Source of the DNA: Chitinophagaceae bacterium
GTDB taxonomy: Bacteria; Bacteroidota; Bacteroidia; Chitinophagales; Chitinophagaceae
Direction: 5' to 3'
Length of the DNA stretch: 64,000 nt
NCBI GenBank assembly: GCA_016703625.1
Contig: JADJBP010000004.1
Location: 1-64,000 of the forward strand
Shown: positions 46,313 through 55,994 of the stretch, piece after piece
Numbering within the stretch: the first letter of the stretch is position 1
Layout: every line of letters begins with the position of its first letter
The notes under the pieces: model-generated
Told to the model about the DNA's origin: nothing
What the model saw: only the letters and a program-made list of their open reading frames with translations
Database searches by the model: none
Program-made: the position numbers and the translations under genes

Positions 46313-46690
46313 TTATTTTTCAATGATTTTAATCGAAAGTTTTTTTCCGGGTGTTGGGTAATAAGCCAGGCAAACAGCACATCCGGATGTGTTGGCGGTA
46401 TCTATCACAAAATAAAATTCATCTCCCTCTTTTATGGAAGATGGAAAATTACAGGGGTTCGCCAAAGCAAAAACATTTTTGTAAGTTCTATTGGTTACTT
46501 CATCAGTCCAGGAAGTTACAATTTTTGAAGTATCTATATTTCCTCCTGTAAGCGCAATGGTGTAGTTCATACAAATTGCTTTTATCTCGAGCCTTCCTTT
46601 AAAGGGTTCGCTGTTTTTTTTCTTCCCGGTGCAGTTATCTGCAGCAATGGTGAATAAAAAAATGACAGATAAAATGAACAGGCGTTGCAT
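46313..46690 (-). CDS. small exported protein, possible lipoprotein
   Basis: A 125-residue protein starting MQRLFILSVIFLFTIAADNC; the cysteine at residue 20 follows AADN, a poor but possible lipobox. The body has RLEIKAICMNYTIALTGG, NRTYKNVFALANPCNFP, EGDEFYFVIDT and GCAVCLAYYP, with four further cysteines that could pair. No family recognised. It lies 3 bp downstream of amn and directly abuts the ABC ATPase gene, so all three may form one unit. Confidence 0.65.
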   Translation of the reverse strand: MQRLFILSVIFLFTIAADNCTGKKKNSEPFKGRLEIKAICMNYTIALTGGNIDTSKIVTSWTDEVTNRTYKNVFALANPCNFPSSIKEGDEFYFVIDTANTSGCAVCLAYYPTPGKKLSIKIIEK

Positions 46691-46693
46691 GGA

Positions 46694-47463
46694 TCAAAAT
46701 TTTAAGTGCCGTACGGTCAACCCGTCATTGATCAGTTGTTTTAAAGAATCAATACCGATCTTTAAATGGCGTTCCACAAATTCGGAAGTAACTTTTTTAT
46801 CACTCTCTTCCGTTTTTACACCTTCGGGAACCATGGGGCTGTCGCTCACGAGCAACAGGGCCCCCGTAGGTATTTTATTATAGAAACCAACGGTAAAAAT
46901 GGTTGCTGTTTCCATATCAATGGCGTAGGCTCTTATTTTTGCAGGTAATCTTTAAAGGTCTCATCATGTTCCCATACCCGGCGGTTCGTTGTATAACAAA
47001 CACCGGTCCAGTAATCGCAGGAAGCATCCCTGATGGTTGTTGAAATGGCTTTCTGCAAGGCAAATGCCGGCAGGGCCGGTACTTCGGGCGGGAAATAATC
47101 ATTAGATGTTCCTTCTCCGCGGATGGCGGCAATGGGTAAGATCAGGTCGCCCAGTTTATTTCGTTTTTTTAAACCACCGCATTTACCCAGGAACAGGACC
47201 GCTTTGGGTTCAATGGCACTCAGCAGGTCCATGACCGTGGCTGCACCCGGGCTGCCCATTCCAAAATTAATGATGCTGATATTATCTGCAGTGGCACATT
47301 GCATCGGCCTGTCGGTACCCACAACTTTAACATTATTCCATTTGGCAAACAGGTCTACATAATTACTGAAATTGGTAAGTAAAATATATTTTCCAAAATG
47401 CTCTATTTGTTCACCGGTGTACCTCGGCAACCAGTTCTTAACGATATCTGCTTTTGTCTTCAT
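46694..47463 (-). CDS. amn: AMP nucleosidase
   Basis: Hydrolyses AMP to adenine and ribose-5-phosphate; nucleoside phosphorylase fold, short (~256-residue) form as usual in Bacteroidota. Landmarks: IINFGMGSPGAATVMDLL, VLFLGKCGGLKKRNKLGD, LPIAAIRGEGTSNDYFPPEV, IDMETATIF and LLLVSDSPM. One A is missing at about 46933 (YLQK followed by a stop should read YLQKIRAYAIDMETA), which splits the gene. Both halves otherwise match end to end. Confidence 0.92.
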
Positions 47464-47532
47464 ATCTTTCCGTTATAATAAATTTTAATTTTAAAGATAC
47501 AAAATTCTTTCCCGCTGTTTGGATTAAAGCAC

Positions 47533-47991
47533 ATGATCTACATTGAATATCCTGCATATCAACCCAAAATAAAAGAAAAATCCGGCCCACGCGGTTCTGC
47601 AAAAAAAGAATTCATCCTTGATGAGATCCGTAAAAGGTGGGTGGCGCTTACCCCTGAAGAATGGGTACGGCAGAATTTCCTGCAATATCTTATCCAGGTA
47701 AAAAAATACCCCGCTTCGTTAATTGCCATTGAAAAGGAAATTAAACTGGGCGAACTTAAAAAACGTTTTGATATTGTTGTGTACGACAGTGATACCAAAC
47801 CCTGGATGATCGTGGAGTGCAAGGAAATGAATGTACCGCTTGATAAAACAGTACTCGACCAGGTGCTGAGATATAACATCAGTATGCAGGTACCTTACCT
47901 GGTCATCACCAATGGCAAATACTGTATGGCTATGTTATTAAAGGATAAAGCCATGACATCGCTGGAATGCCTGCCCGCTTATAATTCGTAA
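47533..47991 (+). CDS. HsdR-N-like (PD-(D/E)XK) nuclease-domain protein
   Basis: A 152-residue stand-alone type I restriction R-subunit N-terminal domain. The PD-(D/E)XK core is visible: KKRFDIVVYDSDTKPWMIVECKE (split as RFDIVV for the Asp and VECKE for the Glu-x-Lys). WVRQNFLQYLIQVKKYP precedes it; NISMQVPYLVITNGKYC follows. No helicase, specificity or methylase gene is next to it, so it is not a restriction system here. This short form is widespread in Bacteroidota, function unknown. Frame intact. Confidence 0.82.
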   Translation: MIYIEYPAYQPKIKEKSGPRGSAKKEFILDEIRKRWVALTPEEWVRQNFLQYLIQVKKYPASLIAIEKEIKLGELKKRFDIVVYDSDTKPWMIVECKEMNVPLDKTVLDQVLRYNISMQVPYLVITNGKYCMAMLLKDKAMTSLECLPAYNS

Positions 47992-48128
47992 CCCTGAATT
48001 CATTTTTTTATAAGGCGGATATCAGTTAACCGGCAATAATTATAAGCAGGATTATAATTACCAATATCAACCTGAAAACATTTTGCATATAATATTGTTT
48101 TGTAGCTTACACAACCATAAACGGAAAA

Positions 48129-48698
48129 ATGAAAAGGAAAATTGTTATTGCGGTAACCGGGGCCAGTGGTTCGATCTATGCGGATTTACTGTTAAAAAAG
48201 CTGCAACTGCTTAATGATCAATGGGATGAACTGAGCCTGGTGATGACTGCCAATGCAAAGGAAGTGTGGAAAATTGAGCTGAATAATGACAGCTATACCG
48301 AATATGATCTACATCATTACACACCGCAGGATTTTAATGCACCATTTGCTTCCGGATCTGGGCAATACGATACCATGATCATCATCCCCTGCAGTATGGG
48401 AACTATGGGAAGAATTGCTTCGGGTATTTCAAATGACCTTATCAGCCGTGCTGCCGATGTTATTTTAAAAGAAAGAAGAAAATTGATCTGTGTTGTACGC
48501 GATACTCCCTACAATCTCATTCATATCCGCAACATGGAAACCATTACCCTGGCAGGCGGTATCATTTGCCCGGCTACGCCTTCATTTTACAGCAAACCCG
48601 CCACGATCGAAGATGTTCCAGCTACTGTTGTTGACCGGGTGATTGACCTGGCAGGACTGGATAACAGTGCATTCAGATGGGGCGATAAAAAATCATAA
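48129..48698 (+). CDS. ubiX: flavin prenyltransferase UbiX
   Basis: A 189-residue flavin prenyltransferase that makes prenylated FMN for UbiD-type decarboxylases. Motifs: IAVTGASGSIYADLLL (FMN phosphate site), the conserved DTMIIIPCSMGTMGRIASG, LICVVRDTPYNLIHIRNM and ICPATPSFYSKP. Length normal, frame intact. No ubiD is in the window. Together with the UbiA-type gene it points to quinone synthesis. Confidence 0.94.
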   Translation: MKRKIVIAVTGASGSIYADLLLKKLQLLNDQWDELSLVMTANAKEVWKIELNNDSYTEYDLHHYTPQDFNAPFASGSGQYDTMIIIPCSMGTMGRIASGISNDLISRAADVILKERRKLICVVRDTPYNLIHIRNMETITLAGGIICPATPSFYSKPATIEDVPATVVDRVIDLAGLDNSAFRWGDKKS

Positions 48699-48765
48699 CA
48701 AAAGAAAACTGTTTCCAGTAAGATTCAATGTAATTATTACAGACTAAAATATAGTTACTGGTTTA

Positions 48766-49422
48766 TTACCTCAGGTCAACCAGTTCCATACCGGGGTAAT
48801 TCTTCTGGTTAAAAACAAATGTATTATCAGGAATATTTACTTTGGTATTCATACTGCTTACAGAATAAGTGTACCTATTCCCGGCTTTTTCAAAAACCCT
48901 GGTTGATGTGATGGTTTGTGTGGCTTTGTTGATAAACACGATCACTTTATGGAAAAGTTTGGTTTTGTCAATGGGGGTTAATTCAATTTCCTGGATACCT
49001 TTTGCATCACTGTTTAACTTGTATAAAAAATCCTTATCGTAAAAATTGGTAAATAATTTCTGTGGGGTAATGGCGTTGTTCGATACATCGATCTTTGTAA
49101 GTGTTATCTCTTTTTCTGCCGCATCCACGGTCCATACATTACTTCCATCACAGAAAATATCCTTATCATCCACTTTAATACGGTACCTGGTACCTTTCAT
49201 TAATACAGTTCCTTTTTTATTACCCATAACTTTATTGGCTGCATTCTCGATCTTTAAACTGAAATTAGACTGAACAGATTTAAAGGTTTTGAATTTTGCA
49301 CTTACCTTATCCAGGATCTTTTTTGCTTCCGGATCGCTGTTGCCCATGCCCTTCGGAACCTGTGCATTCGCGTTAAAAAATACGCTTATCATCAAAATTG
49401 CAACACTTAAAATTTTTTTCAT
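48766..49422 (-). CDS. LolA-like outer-membrane lipoprotein carrier family protein
   Basis: A 218-residue periplasmic protein with a signal peptide (to NANAQ). LolA-like features: KKILDKVSAKFKTFKSVQSN, FSLKIEN, GTVLMKGTRYRI, DIFCDGSNVWTVD and a late YTYSVSSMNTKVNIPDNTF. LolA carries lipoproteins across the periplasm; in Bacteroidota several paralogues exist, so I give no symbol. Alone on its strand and converging with ubiX. The 276-bp gap 49423-49698 shows nothing I can name. Confidence 0.82.
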   Translation of the reverse strand: MKKILSVAILMISVFFNANAQVPKGMGNSDPEAKKILDKVSAKFKTFKSVQSNFSLKIENAANKVMGNKKGTVLMKGTRYRIKVDDKDIFCDGSNVWTVDAAEKEITLTKIDVSNNAITPQKLFTNFYDKDFLYKLNSDAKGIQEIELTPIDKTKLFHKVIVFINKATQTITSTRVFEKAGNRYTYSVSSMNTKVNIPDNTFVFNQKNYPGMELVDLR

Positions 49423-49698
49423 TTTGGTTATATATTATTAAAAAAGAGCCATTTGTATAATGGCTGCAAAGATAAAACAATAGACGGGTATCTGTATCCA
49501 ACGTTTAAACTCATTGATTAATAAACTGTTAATGTATTGCCATAGTTAAAATAAGTCAGCGAGGGCAGCGTTAATCAGCGTAAGAATTCTTATTTTGTGG
49601 TCCTTCTACTCAACTCCTCTATTGATCCTTTTTTTACAGTGTATTGCGCAACTCCCGGCAGGTGCGTAATAAAAAGCATCACGTAATTATTTCAAATC

Positions 49699-50894
49699 AT
49701 GGAAAAAAACAGCGCCATTTCCCAGCGGGAAAGCTATCATCCCGGTCAATTCACTGAATTTTTATGGTGGCTGGCAACCGCCGAAAAAGAGATCCTCGTT
49801 GACTCGGTTGTAGACAGGAACCGTTACCGCATCATCGGCATGACGGTTTTGGCAACCTGGGCATTTGCCAGCTTTACCTGGACCTATTTTTTCAGCACTT
49901 TTGTGGATTCCGTTTTCGGTGCTGCTGGTTTAGGTTTGTTCATGGGTTTTATCATCCTAACCATCGACCGTGCGCTGATCAAGGGCATCACCAAATTCAA
50001 TAAAAGAAAAATTGCCCCGCTTTTATTCAGGGGGCTGCTGGCAGTAACCATTGGCACTTTTATGGCACAACCTGCCGTGTTATATATGTTTGATAAGGAA
50101 ATAAAACTGCAGACATCGCTCGACAATGAACAAAAGAAAATGCTGAAGCAGCAGGAACTGGTAACATTGTATAAGGCGCCTAAAGAAGCATTGACTAAAA
50201 AAAATGAAGCATTAAGATCGGAACTTGATCTGAAATATGAAGCTGTACAAAATGCAAGAAATAATTTTTTAGCCGAAACAGATGGCAGCGGGGGATCGGG
50301 TAAAGTGGGGATAAAGGATATTGCCTTGGCCAAAAAAACTGAATACCAAAAACTGGATAATGAGTACCAGGCTTTATTAAAAGGATACCAGCCACAATTA
50401 GACAGTAATGATGCAGCCCTGAAAGAAATAGACCAAAAATAAAAACTGAAGAAGCGAATTTTTTGCTGTACCTCAATAATGGATTTTTAACCCGGGTGGA
50501 AGCGCTCACCAATTTATTAAAGAACCACCCGGCACTGCAGTTCCGGTATTACCTGATCGTTTTTATTTTAATGCTGATCGAACTGATGCCCGTAATTGCC
50601 AAGACCATCCTCCCATCGGGCAGTTATGATGAGAAAGCCATGCTCCGGGAAGAAATGGAGATCGATATTGCCCGCAGCAATATCCGCAAAGAACAGCAAT
50701 TAAAGGAACTGTATAACCAAATGGCATTTGATAATGACTCCGAAGCCATCACCGCTTTTTTTGCGTTGACTAAAGAAGACCGGATGGACAAGATCCAATC
50801 CTTCAGTAAAAAATGGAAGGAAGAGAACCACCAGAGCTTTGACGGGCTTTGGGAAAAGATGAAGAAAGAGATACTGACGAAGCAGGAAAACTAA
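49699..50894 (+). CDS. DUF4407 membrane protein
   Basis: ~398 residues after removing one break at about 50440 (EIDQK followed by a stop should read EIDQKIKTEEANFLLYLNN). Hydrophobic helices lie at about 50-70, 75-95, 110-130 and again near 285-305 (YYLIVFILMLIELMPVIAK); a coiled-coil-like segment rich in Lys/Glu/Asn fills 140-245. ILTIDRALIKG after helix 2 is typical of DUF4407. Function unknown. Its C-terminus is charged and probably cytoplasmic. The gene stands alone upstream of the CACAGAT repeat and mutS. Confidence 0.82.
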
Positions 50895-50898
50895 TTTT

Positions 50899-51006
50899 AA
50901 CCACAGATTAAACAGACCTGCCTGCCGGCAGGCAGGTTGATGCACAGATTTACACAGATCGGTGTTCTGTGAAACCTGTGATTAAAATCCGTGGCCATCT
51001 GTGGTT
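50899..51006. repeat. CACAGAT direct-plus-inverted repeat enclosing a perfect 22-bp palindrome
   Basis: AACCACAGAT (50899-50908) pairs with ATCTGTGGTT (50997-51006). Inside, CACAGATTTACACAGAT is a direct repeat, and 50916-50937 is a perfect palindrome (half-site ACCTGCCTGCC), the best copy of the CCTGCC family. So one repeat type appears to be nested in another. Confidence 0.8.
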
Positions 51007-51035
51007 TTGACCCTCAAATTGCGATAGCAATTCAT

Positions 51036-51043
51036 TATTTTTG
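51036..51043 (+). promoter_or_regulatory. -7 promoter box of mutS
   Basis: TATTTTTG matches TAnnTTTG and ends 6 bp before the mutS ATG at 51050; the context TTATTTTTGCCCA is the same as that before the Ldh-family gene. Confidence 0.55.
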
Positions 51044-51049
51044 CCCACT

Positions 51050-53680
51050 ATGGCCAAATCATCTGCTGAAACTCCCTTAATGCAACAACACAATGCCATC
51101 AAGGCCAAATACCCTGATGCCATTTTGCTTTTCCGGGTGGGTGATTTTTATGAAACTTTCGGGCAGGATGCCATAACCACTGCAGCCGTACTGGGCATTA
51201 CCTTAACCAAACGCAATAACGGAAATCCCGATGCATCGGAACTGGCCGGGTTTCCGCATCATGCACTGGATACTTATTTACACAAACTGGTAAAAGCCGG
51301 TTACCGGGTTGCCATTTGTGATCAACTGGAAGACCCCAAACTGGCTAAGGGAATAGTAAAACGGGGGGTAACGGAACTGGTTACACCGGGTGTGGCCACC
51401 AGCGATAAATTACTGGAACATAACAGCAATAATTTTTTGGCTGCCCTGCATTTTGCCGGTACAGATGCTGTTGGCGGTCGTGAAGGAGATAAGATCGGCA
51501 TTGCATTTTTAGACATCAGCACCGGTGAATTTTTTGTGGCTGAAGGTGATAAAGAATATGCTGATAAATTATTACAGAGCCTTAAACCTGCCGAAGTGAT
51601 CTTCCAGCGCAGCCGGCAAAAATATTTTAAGGAAAATTTCGGCACCAAATTCTTTACCTATACATTGGAAGAATGGATCTTTGCCGAAGCTTATGCCAAT
51701 GAAAGTTTATTAAAACATTTTGGAACACACAGCTTAAAAGGTTTTGGCATTGAAGCGCAGCAATCGGGAATCGTTGCAGCCGGGGCCATTCTTCATTACC
51801 TGAAAGATACCGAGCATCCCAACCTGGGCCATATCACATCCATACAACGGATTGACCGGGAAGACCATTTGTGGATGGACCGGTTTACCATCCGCAACCT
51901 GGAATTATTTGGAGGTGCAGATGGCAGCAATACTTTATTAAAAGTGTTGGACAATACTGTGAGCGCCATGGGCGCCCGTTTATTAAAACGATGGATGGTG
52001 CTGCCATTGAATAATATTGTAAAGATCAATGAACGGCTGAATACAGTTGAATATTTAATTAAAGAGGTTGACCTCAGGAACAAAGTATCTCAATACATTA
52101 AACAGGCAGGTGATGTAGAAAGACTGGTGAGCAAAGTCCCGCTAAAAAAAGTAAATCCCAGGGAGGTTCTGCAAATTGCAAAGGGTTTGCAGCAAACTGA
52201 CCTGATAAAAAAGATCTGCGAAGCTTCATCCAGTGAGTATTTAAAAAGACTGGGCGATTCTCTCAATCCGTGTAAATATATTTTAGATAAGATCGTAAAA
52301 GAACTGAATGAAAATCCCCCGGTAGCTGCATCAAAAGGAAATGTAATTGCGGCAGGGATCAATGAAGAACTGGATGCATTGCGTACAATCGCCAGTGGTG
52401 GAAAAGATTACCTGGTAGAAATTCAACAGCGGGAGGCAATGGCTACAGGCATATCTTCCTTAAAAATAAGTTTCAATAATGTTTTTGGGTATTACCTGGA
52501 AGTAACCCATGCGCACAAGGCCAAGGTACCCGAAACCTGGATACGTAAACAAACACTGGTAAATGCAGAAAGGTATATCACACCTGAATTAAAAGAATAC
52601 GAAGAAAAAATTGTTGGTGCTGAAGATAAGATTCTGGCTATAGAAATGCAGCTATTTGAAGAATTATTGAATGAGCTGCAGGATTATATTGCACCCATGA
52701 AGGTGAACGGGCATGTAATGGCTGTGCTGGATTGTTTGGGTTGTTTTGCCAGCAATGCATTGCAGTTCAAATATAAAAAACCGTTGCTGCAGGATGATTT
52801 TATTTTAGATATCAAAGACAGCCGCCACCCGGTGATCGAACGTTATTTGCCGGCAGGTGAAAGTTATATAGCCAATGATATATATTTAGATCCATCATCG
52901 CAACAGATCATCATTTTAACTGGTCCCAACATGAGTGGTAAGAGCGCCATACTCAGGCAAACGGCATTGATCACGCTGATGGCGCATATGGGAAGTTTTA
53001 TACCTGCAGGCGATGCAAAGATCCCATTGACAGATAAAATATTTACACGGGTAGGCGCCAGCGATAATTTAAGCGGCGGTGAAAGTACATTCATGGTGGA
53101 GATGAATGAAACCGCAAGTATCATCAACAACCTCACCAAAAGAAGTCTGATCTTACTTGATGAAATAGGAAGAGGCACATCCACCTACGATGGAATCAGC
53201 ATTGCCTGGAGCATTGCCGAGTTTTTGCACAACTCCGTTCATCAACCCAAAACATTATTTGCCACGCATTACCATGAGTTGAATGAACTGGAGAATAAAT
53301 TAACGGGCATTAAGAACTTTCATGTAACCAATAAGGAAGTGGGCAATAAAATTATTTTTTTGCGAAAGCTGGCGCCCGGCGGCAGTGTACACAGTTTTGG
53401 TATCCATGTGGCCCGTATGGCAGGTATGCCGCCTGCATTGATCGACCGTGCCAACGAAATTTTAAAACAACTGGAACTTAGCCGGGAAGACGGTAAATCG
53501 TTGAACGTGGATGAAACCATCAGGCAATTGAATGCCCCGCAGGTGCAGCTCAGTATTTTTGATGTACATTCTGCCACTTTTGATGAGATAAGGACTTTAC
53601 TGGAAGCAGTGGATATAAACAGGTTAACACCGGTGGAAGCACTGCTGAAGCTGCAGGAGATCAAAAGTAAGGTCAAGTAG
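51050..53680 (+). CDS. mutS: DNA mismatch repair protein MutS
   Basis: 876 residues, complete. The mismatch-binding motif FRVGDFYETFG is near residue 31, which puts this in the MutS1 group. The ATPase has GPNMSGKSAILRQ (Walker A, ~625), DEIGRGTSTYDG (Walker B) and FATHYHEL. The C-terminus has the usual short helix-loop region. The ATG at 51050 is preferred to a TTG at 51041. The frame is clean over 2.6 kb. MutL is not in the window. Confidence 0.97.
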   Translation: MAKSSAETPLMQQHNAIKAKYPDAILLFRVGDFYETFGQDAITTAAVLGITLTKRNNGNPDASELAGFPHHALDTYLHKLVKAGYRVAICDQLEDPKLAKGIVKRGVTELVTPGVATSDKLLEHNSNNFLAALHFAGTDAVGGREGDKIGIAFLDISTGEFFVAEGDKEYADKLLQSLKPAEVIFQRSRQKYFKENFGTKFFTYTLEEWIFAEAYANESLLKHFGTHSLKGFGIEAQQSGIVAAGAILHYLKDTEHPNLGHITSIQRIDREDHLWMDRFTIRNLELFGGADGSNTLLKVLDNTVSAMGARLLKRWMVLPLNNIVKINERLNTVEYLIKEVDLRNKVSQYIKQAGDVERLVSKVPLKKVNPREVLQIAKGLQQTDLIKKICEASSSEYLKRLGDSLNPCKYILDKIVKELNENPPVAASKGNVIAAGINEELDALRTIASGGKDYLVEIQQREAMATGISSLKISFNNVFGYYLEVTHAHKAKVPETWIRKQTLVNAERYITPELKEYEEKIVGAEDKILAIEMQLFEELLNELQDYIAPMKVNGHVMAVLDCLGCFASNALQFKYKKPLLQDDFILDIKDSRHPVIERYLPAGESYIANDIYLDPSSQQIIILTGPNMSGKSAILRQTALITLMAHMGSFIPAGDAKIPLTDKIFTRVGASDNLSGGESTFMVEMNETASIINNLTKRSLILLDEIGRGTSTYDGISIAWSIAEFLHNSVHQPKTLFATHYHELNELENKLTGIKNFHVTNKEVGNKIIFLRKLAPGGSVHSFGIHVARMAGMPPALIDRANEILKQLELSREDGKSLNVDETIRQLNAPQVQLSIFDVHSATFDEIRTLLEAVDINRLTPVEALLKLQEIKSKVK

Positions 53681-53804
53681 ATATTGAAAATTATTTTTTG
53701 ATTGTGTAATCCATTGTATTTCTTCATCATTCCTGTTAAAATCGTATTAACTCTTGCAGCAATACAGCCGGTATTGTGGTCTTTGTAATAATTTCGCAGC
53801 ACTT

Positions 53805-55856
53805 ATGATTAAAAAGATACTAACGCTTTTTGTTTTTTGTTTTTCTGGTTTATACTGCAGTTATGCACAACCCTGCAGTCTGCCCGGTATGACACCGGAT
53901 AATGCCGTTCCTGTTTGCGGAACATCTGTTTTTCACCAGAGCCAGGTAACAAATTGTACCGGGCCTAATGTGGCTCAAACGGGATGCCCTATTGGTGTAA
54001 CATCGTCCAGTTCTTTTTGGTATAAATTCACCTGTTACCAAACGGGTTCTTTGGGATTCCTGATAAGTGGAATTTCAAGCACTGATGATTATGATTGGGC
54101 ACTCTTTGATATCACCGGGCGAAATCCAAATGAAGTTTTTTCGAACCCGGCATTGGCTATTTCTATAAATCTTTATGGGGCAGGTAGTGGTCCTGCACCA
54201 TTTCCAGAATCACCAACCGGTTGCAGGGCAGGCGCTACAGGAAATATTCACTGTGAAGGGTCGGCAGGGGGGGATTCCCCTTGCAATGCAATGCACACGA
54301 TCACAAGAGGACATGATTATTTACTGATGGTTACAAACTGGACCAGGAGTACAACCGGGTATGATCTTTCTTTTACAGGTGGCACTGCCAATATAACCGA
54401 CCCAAAAGAACCGCATATGGAAAGTGCCCGGGCCGCCTGTGATGGTACCCAGGCTACCATCAAACTGAATAAAAGAATGAAGTGTATCAGCCTCACGGCA
54501 ACGGGTTCAGAATTTACCATTACACCGGCGCTGGCCAATGTGATTTCGGCTACGGGTTTTGGATGTAACGACGGTTTCGACATGGATTCACTGATATTAA
54601 CACTTGATGCACCTTTACCACCCGGAAATTATACCATCAACATCCGCAATGGAACTGATGCCAATACGGTAAGGGATAACTGCGACCGGGATATTCCTGT
54701 AGGAGAATCCATCCCGATGATCGTTTACCCGCTGATACCAACGCCGATGGACAGCATTTCCAAACTGGGCTGTGCGCCGGATGAACTGCAACTGGTGTTC
54801 CGGAAAAATATCAGGTGCAACAGTATTGCAGCTGATGGAAGTGATTTTATAGTGACCATGATCTCAGGGTCATCACCGGTTTCAGTTGTGAGTGCTACGG
54901 GTAATTGTAATGCAGACGGGTTATCACCCATTATCAAAGTGAAATTATCGGCACCTGTACAAACCAGGGGTACCTATCAAATCCGGTTGGTTACCGGCAG
55001 CGATGGCAATACGATCATTGATGAATGCGGGCAGGAAACCCCTGCCGGTGCTACATTGGTTTTTAATACAAAAGATACCGTAAATGCTGATTTCAGTTAC
55101 CAGGTAAGGATCGGCTGCGAACGGGACACCATACATTATGTGCATGACGGCAGGAATGAAGTGAATTACTGGAGATGGAATTTTGATAACCTGCGTACCA
55201 GCAGTTTACAAAGTCCAACCATTTTTTATGCTACTTTCGGGCAAAAGCAAACGCAGTTGATCGTGTCTAACGGGGTTTGCCGCGATACCAGCGATATCAT
55301 CCCCATTTTTTTAGATAATGAACTGAAAGCAGCTTTTGAAGCCACGGCTGTTGTGTGTCCCAATGAGTTTGCTGTTTTTACCGATAACAGCATTGGCAAT
55401 ATTGTTGCCTGGCGTTGGGATTTCGGCAATTGCATCACCAGCACTTTGCCTACACCGGCACCGCAATCCTATATTCCGCCAACAGGCGCACCGGTCAATG
55501 TATTTCCACGCCTGGTCATTCAGAATAATTACGGGTGTTTTGATACCGCTGTTCAAAAAATTGTAGTACCCAACAGTTGTTATATTGCCGTACCCAATGC
55601 CTTTACGCCCAATAAGGACGGACTTAATGATTTTCTCTACCCGCTGAATGCCTGGAAAGCAACCGATCTTTTATTTCGTGTATACAACAGGGTAGGGCAA
55701 TTGGTTTTTGAAACCCGCGACTGGACCAAAAAATGGGATGGCCGTTTTAAAGGGCAGGGCGCCGACCCGGGTACTTATGTGTGGATATTGGTTTATACAG
55801 ATATAGAAACCGGTAAAAAACGGCAATTGAAAGGGTCGAGTATTTTAATAAGATAG
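53805..55856 (+). CDS. secreted surface protein with gliding-type (T9SS type B) C-terminus
   Basis: A 683-residue exported protein; the signal peptide ends GLYCSYAQ. The N-terminal ~190 residues are cysteine-containing (CSLPGMTPDNAVPVCGTSVF). Three related beta repeats follow, each with a C..DE/DG, (N/S).I.A.GS(D/E)F and GTY or GNY..I..G.D.N pattern (about 205-300, 305-400 and beyond). A PKD-like part has RWNFDN and RWDFGN. The last ~95 residues are the gliding-motility-associated sorting domain: VPNAFTPNKDGLNDFLYP, FRVYNRVGQLVFET, KWDGRFKGQ and the GSSILIR end. Export by the type IX system is expected. Frame intact. Confidence 0.88.
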   Translation: MIKKILTLFVFCFSGLYCSYAQPCSLPGMTPDNAVPVCGTSVFHQSQVTNCTGPNVAQTGCPIGVTSSSSFWYKFTCYQTGSLGFLISGISSTDDYDWALFDITGRNPNEVFSNPALAISINLYGAGSGPAPFPESPTGCRAGATGNIHCEGSAGGDSPCNAMHTITRGHDYLLMVTNWTRSTTGYDLSFTGGTANITDPKEPHMESARAACDGTQATIKLNKRMKCISLTATGSEFTITPALANVISATGFGCNDGFDMDSLILTLDAPLPPGNYTINIRNGTDANTVRDNCDRDIPVGESIPMIVYPLIPTPMDSISKLGCAPDELQLVFRKNIRCNSIAADGSDFIVTMISGSSPVSVVSATGNCNADGLSPIIKVKLSAPVQTRGTYQIRLVTGSDGNTIIDECGQETPAGATLVFNTKDTVNADFSYQVRIGCERDTIHYVHDGRNEVNYWRWNFDNLRTSSLQSPTIFYATFGQKQTQLIVSNGVCRDTSDIIPIFLDNELKAAFEATAVVCPNEFAVFTDNSIGNIVAWRWDFGNCITSTLPTPAPQSYIPPTGAPVNVFPRLVIQNNYGCFDTAVQKIVVPNSCYIAVPNAFTPNKDGLNDFLYPLNAWKATDLLFRVYNRVGQLVFETRDWTKKWDGRFKGQGADPGTYVWILVYTDIETGKKRQLKGSSILIR

Positions 55857-55871
55857 ATAAGTTGAACAAAC

Positions 55872-55989
55872 CTATAAGGTTTTAACAGGGCTCTGTGAAG
55901 AGGAAAACCTTATAGCGTTTTATTGATTTCTGCTTCTTCAATCACTATAAGGTTCGCCTGGCTACAGGGCTTTGCAGCAAACCTTATAG
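55872..55989. repeat. two hairpins sharing the stem CTATAAGGTT
   Basis: CTATAAGGTTTT (55872-55883) pairs perfectly with AAAACCTTATAG (55904-55915), and CTATAAGGTT (55945-55954) with AACCTTATAG (55980-55989). Loops differ but both contain ACAGGGCT or CAGGGCTCTG-like sequence. Located between convergent genes, where either could act as a terminator. Confidence 0.75.
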
Positions 55990-55994
55990 GATTA

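Noticed and set aside
47533..50894. HsdR-N-like nuclease and DUF4407 membrane protein as parts of one defence system
   Set aside because: They are separated by ubiX and a LolA-like gene on mixed strands; there is no sign of an operon.
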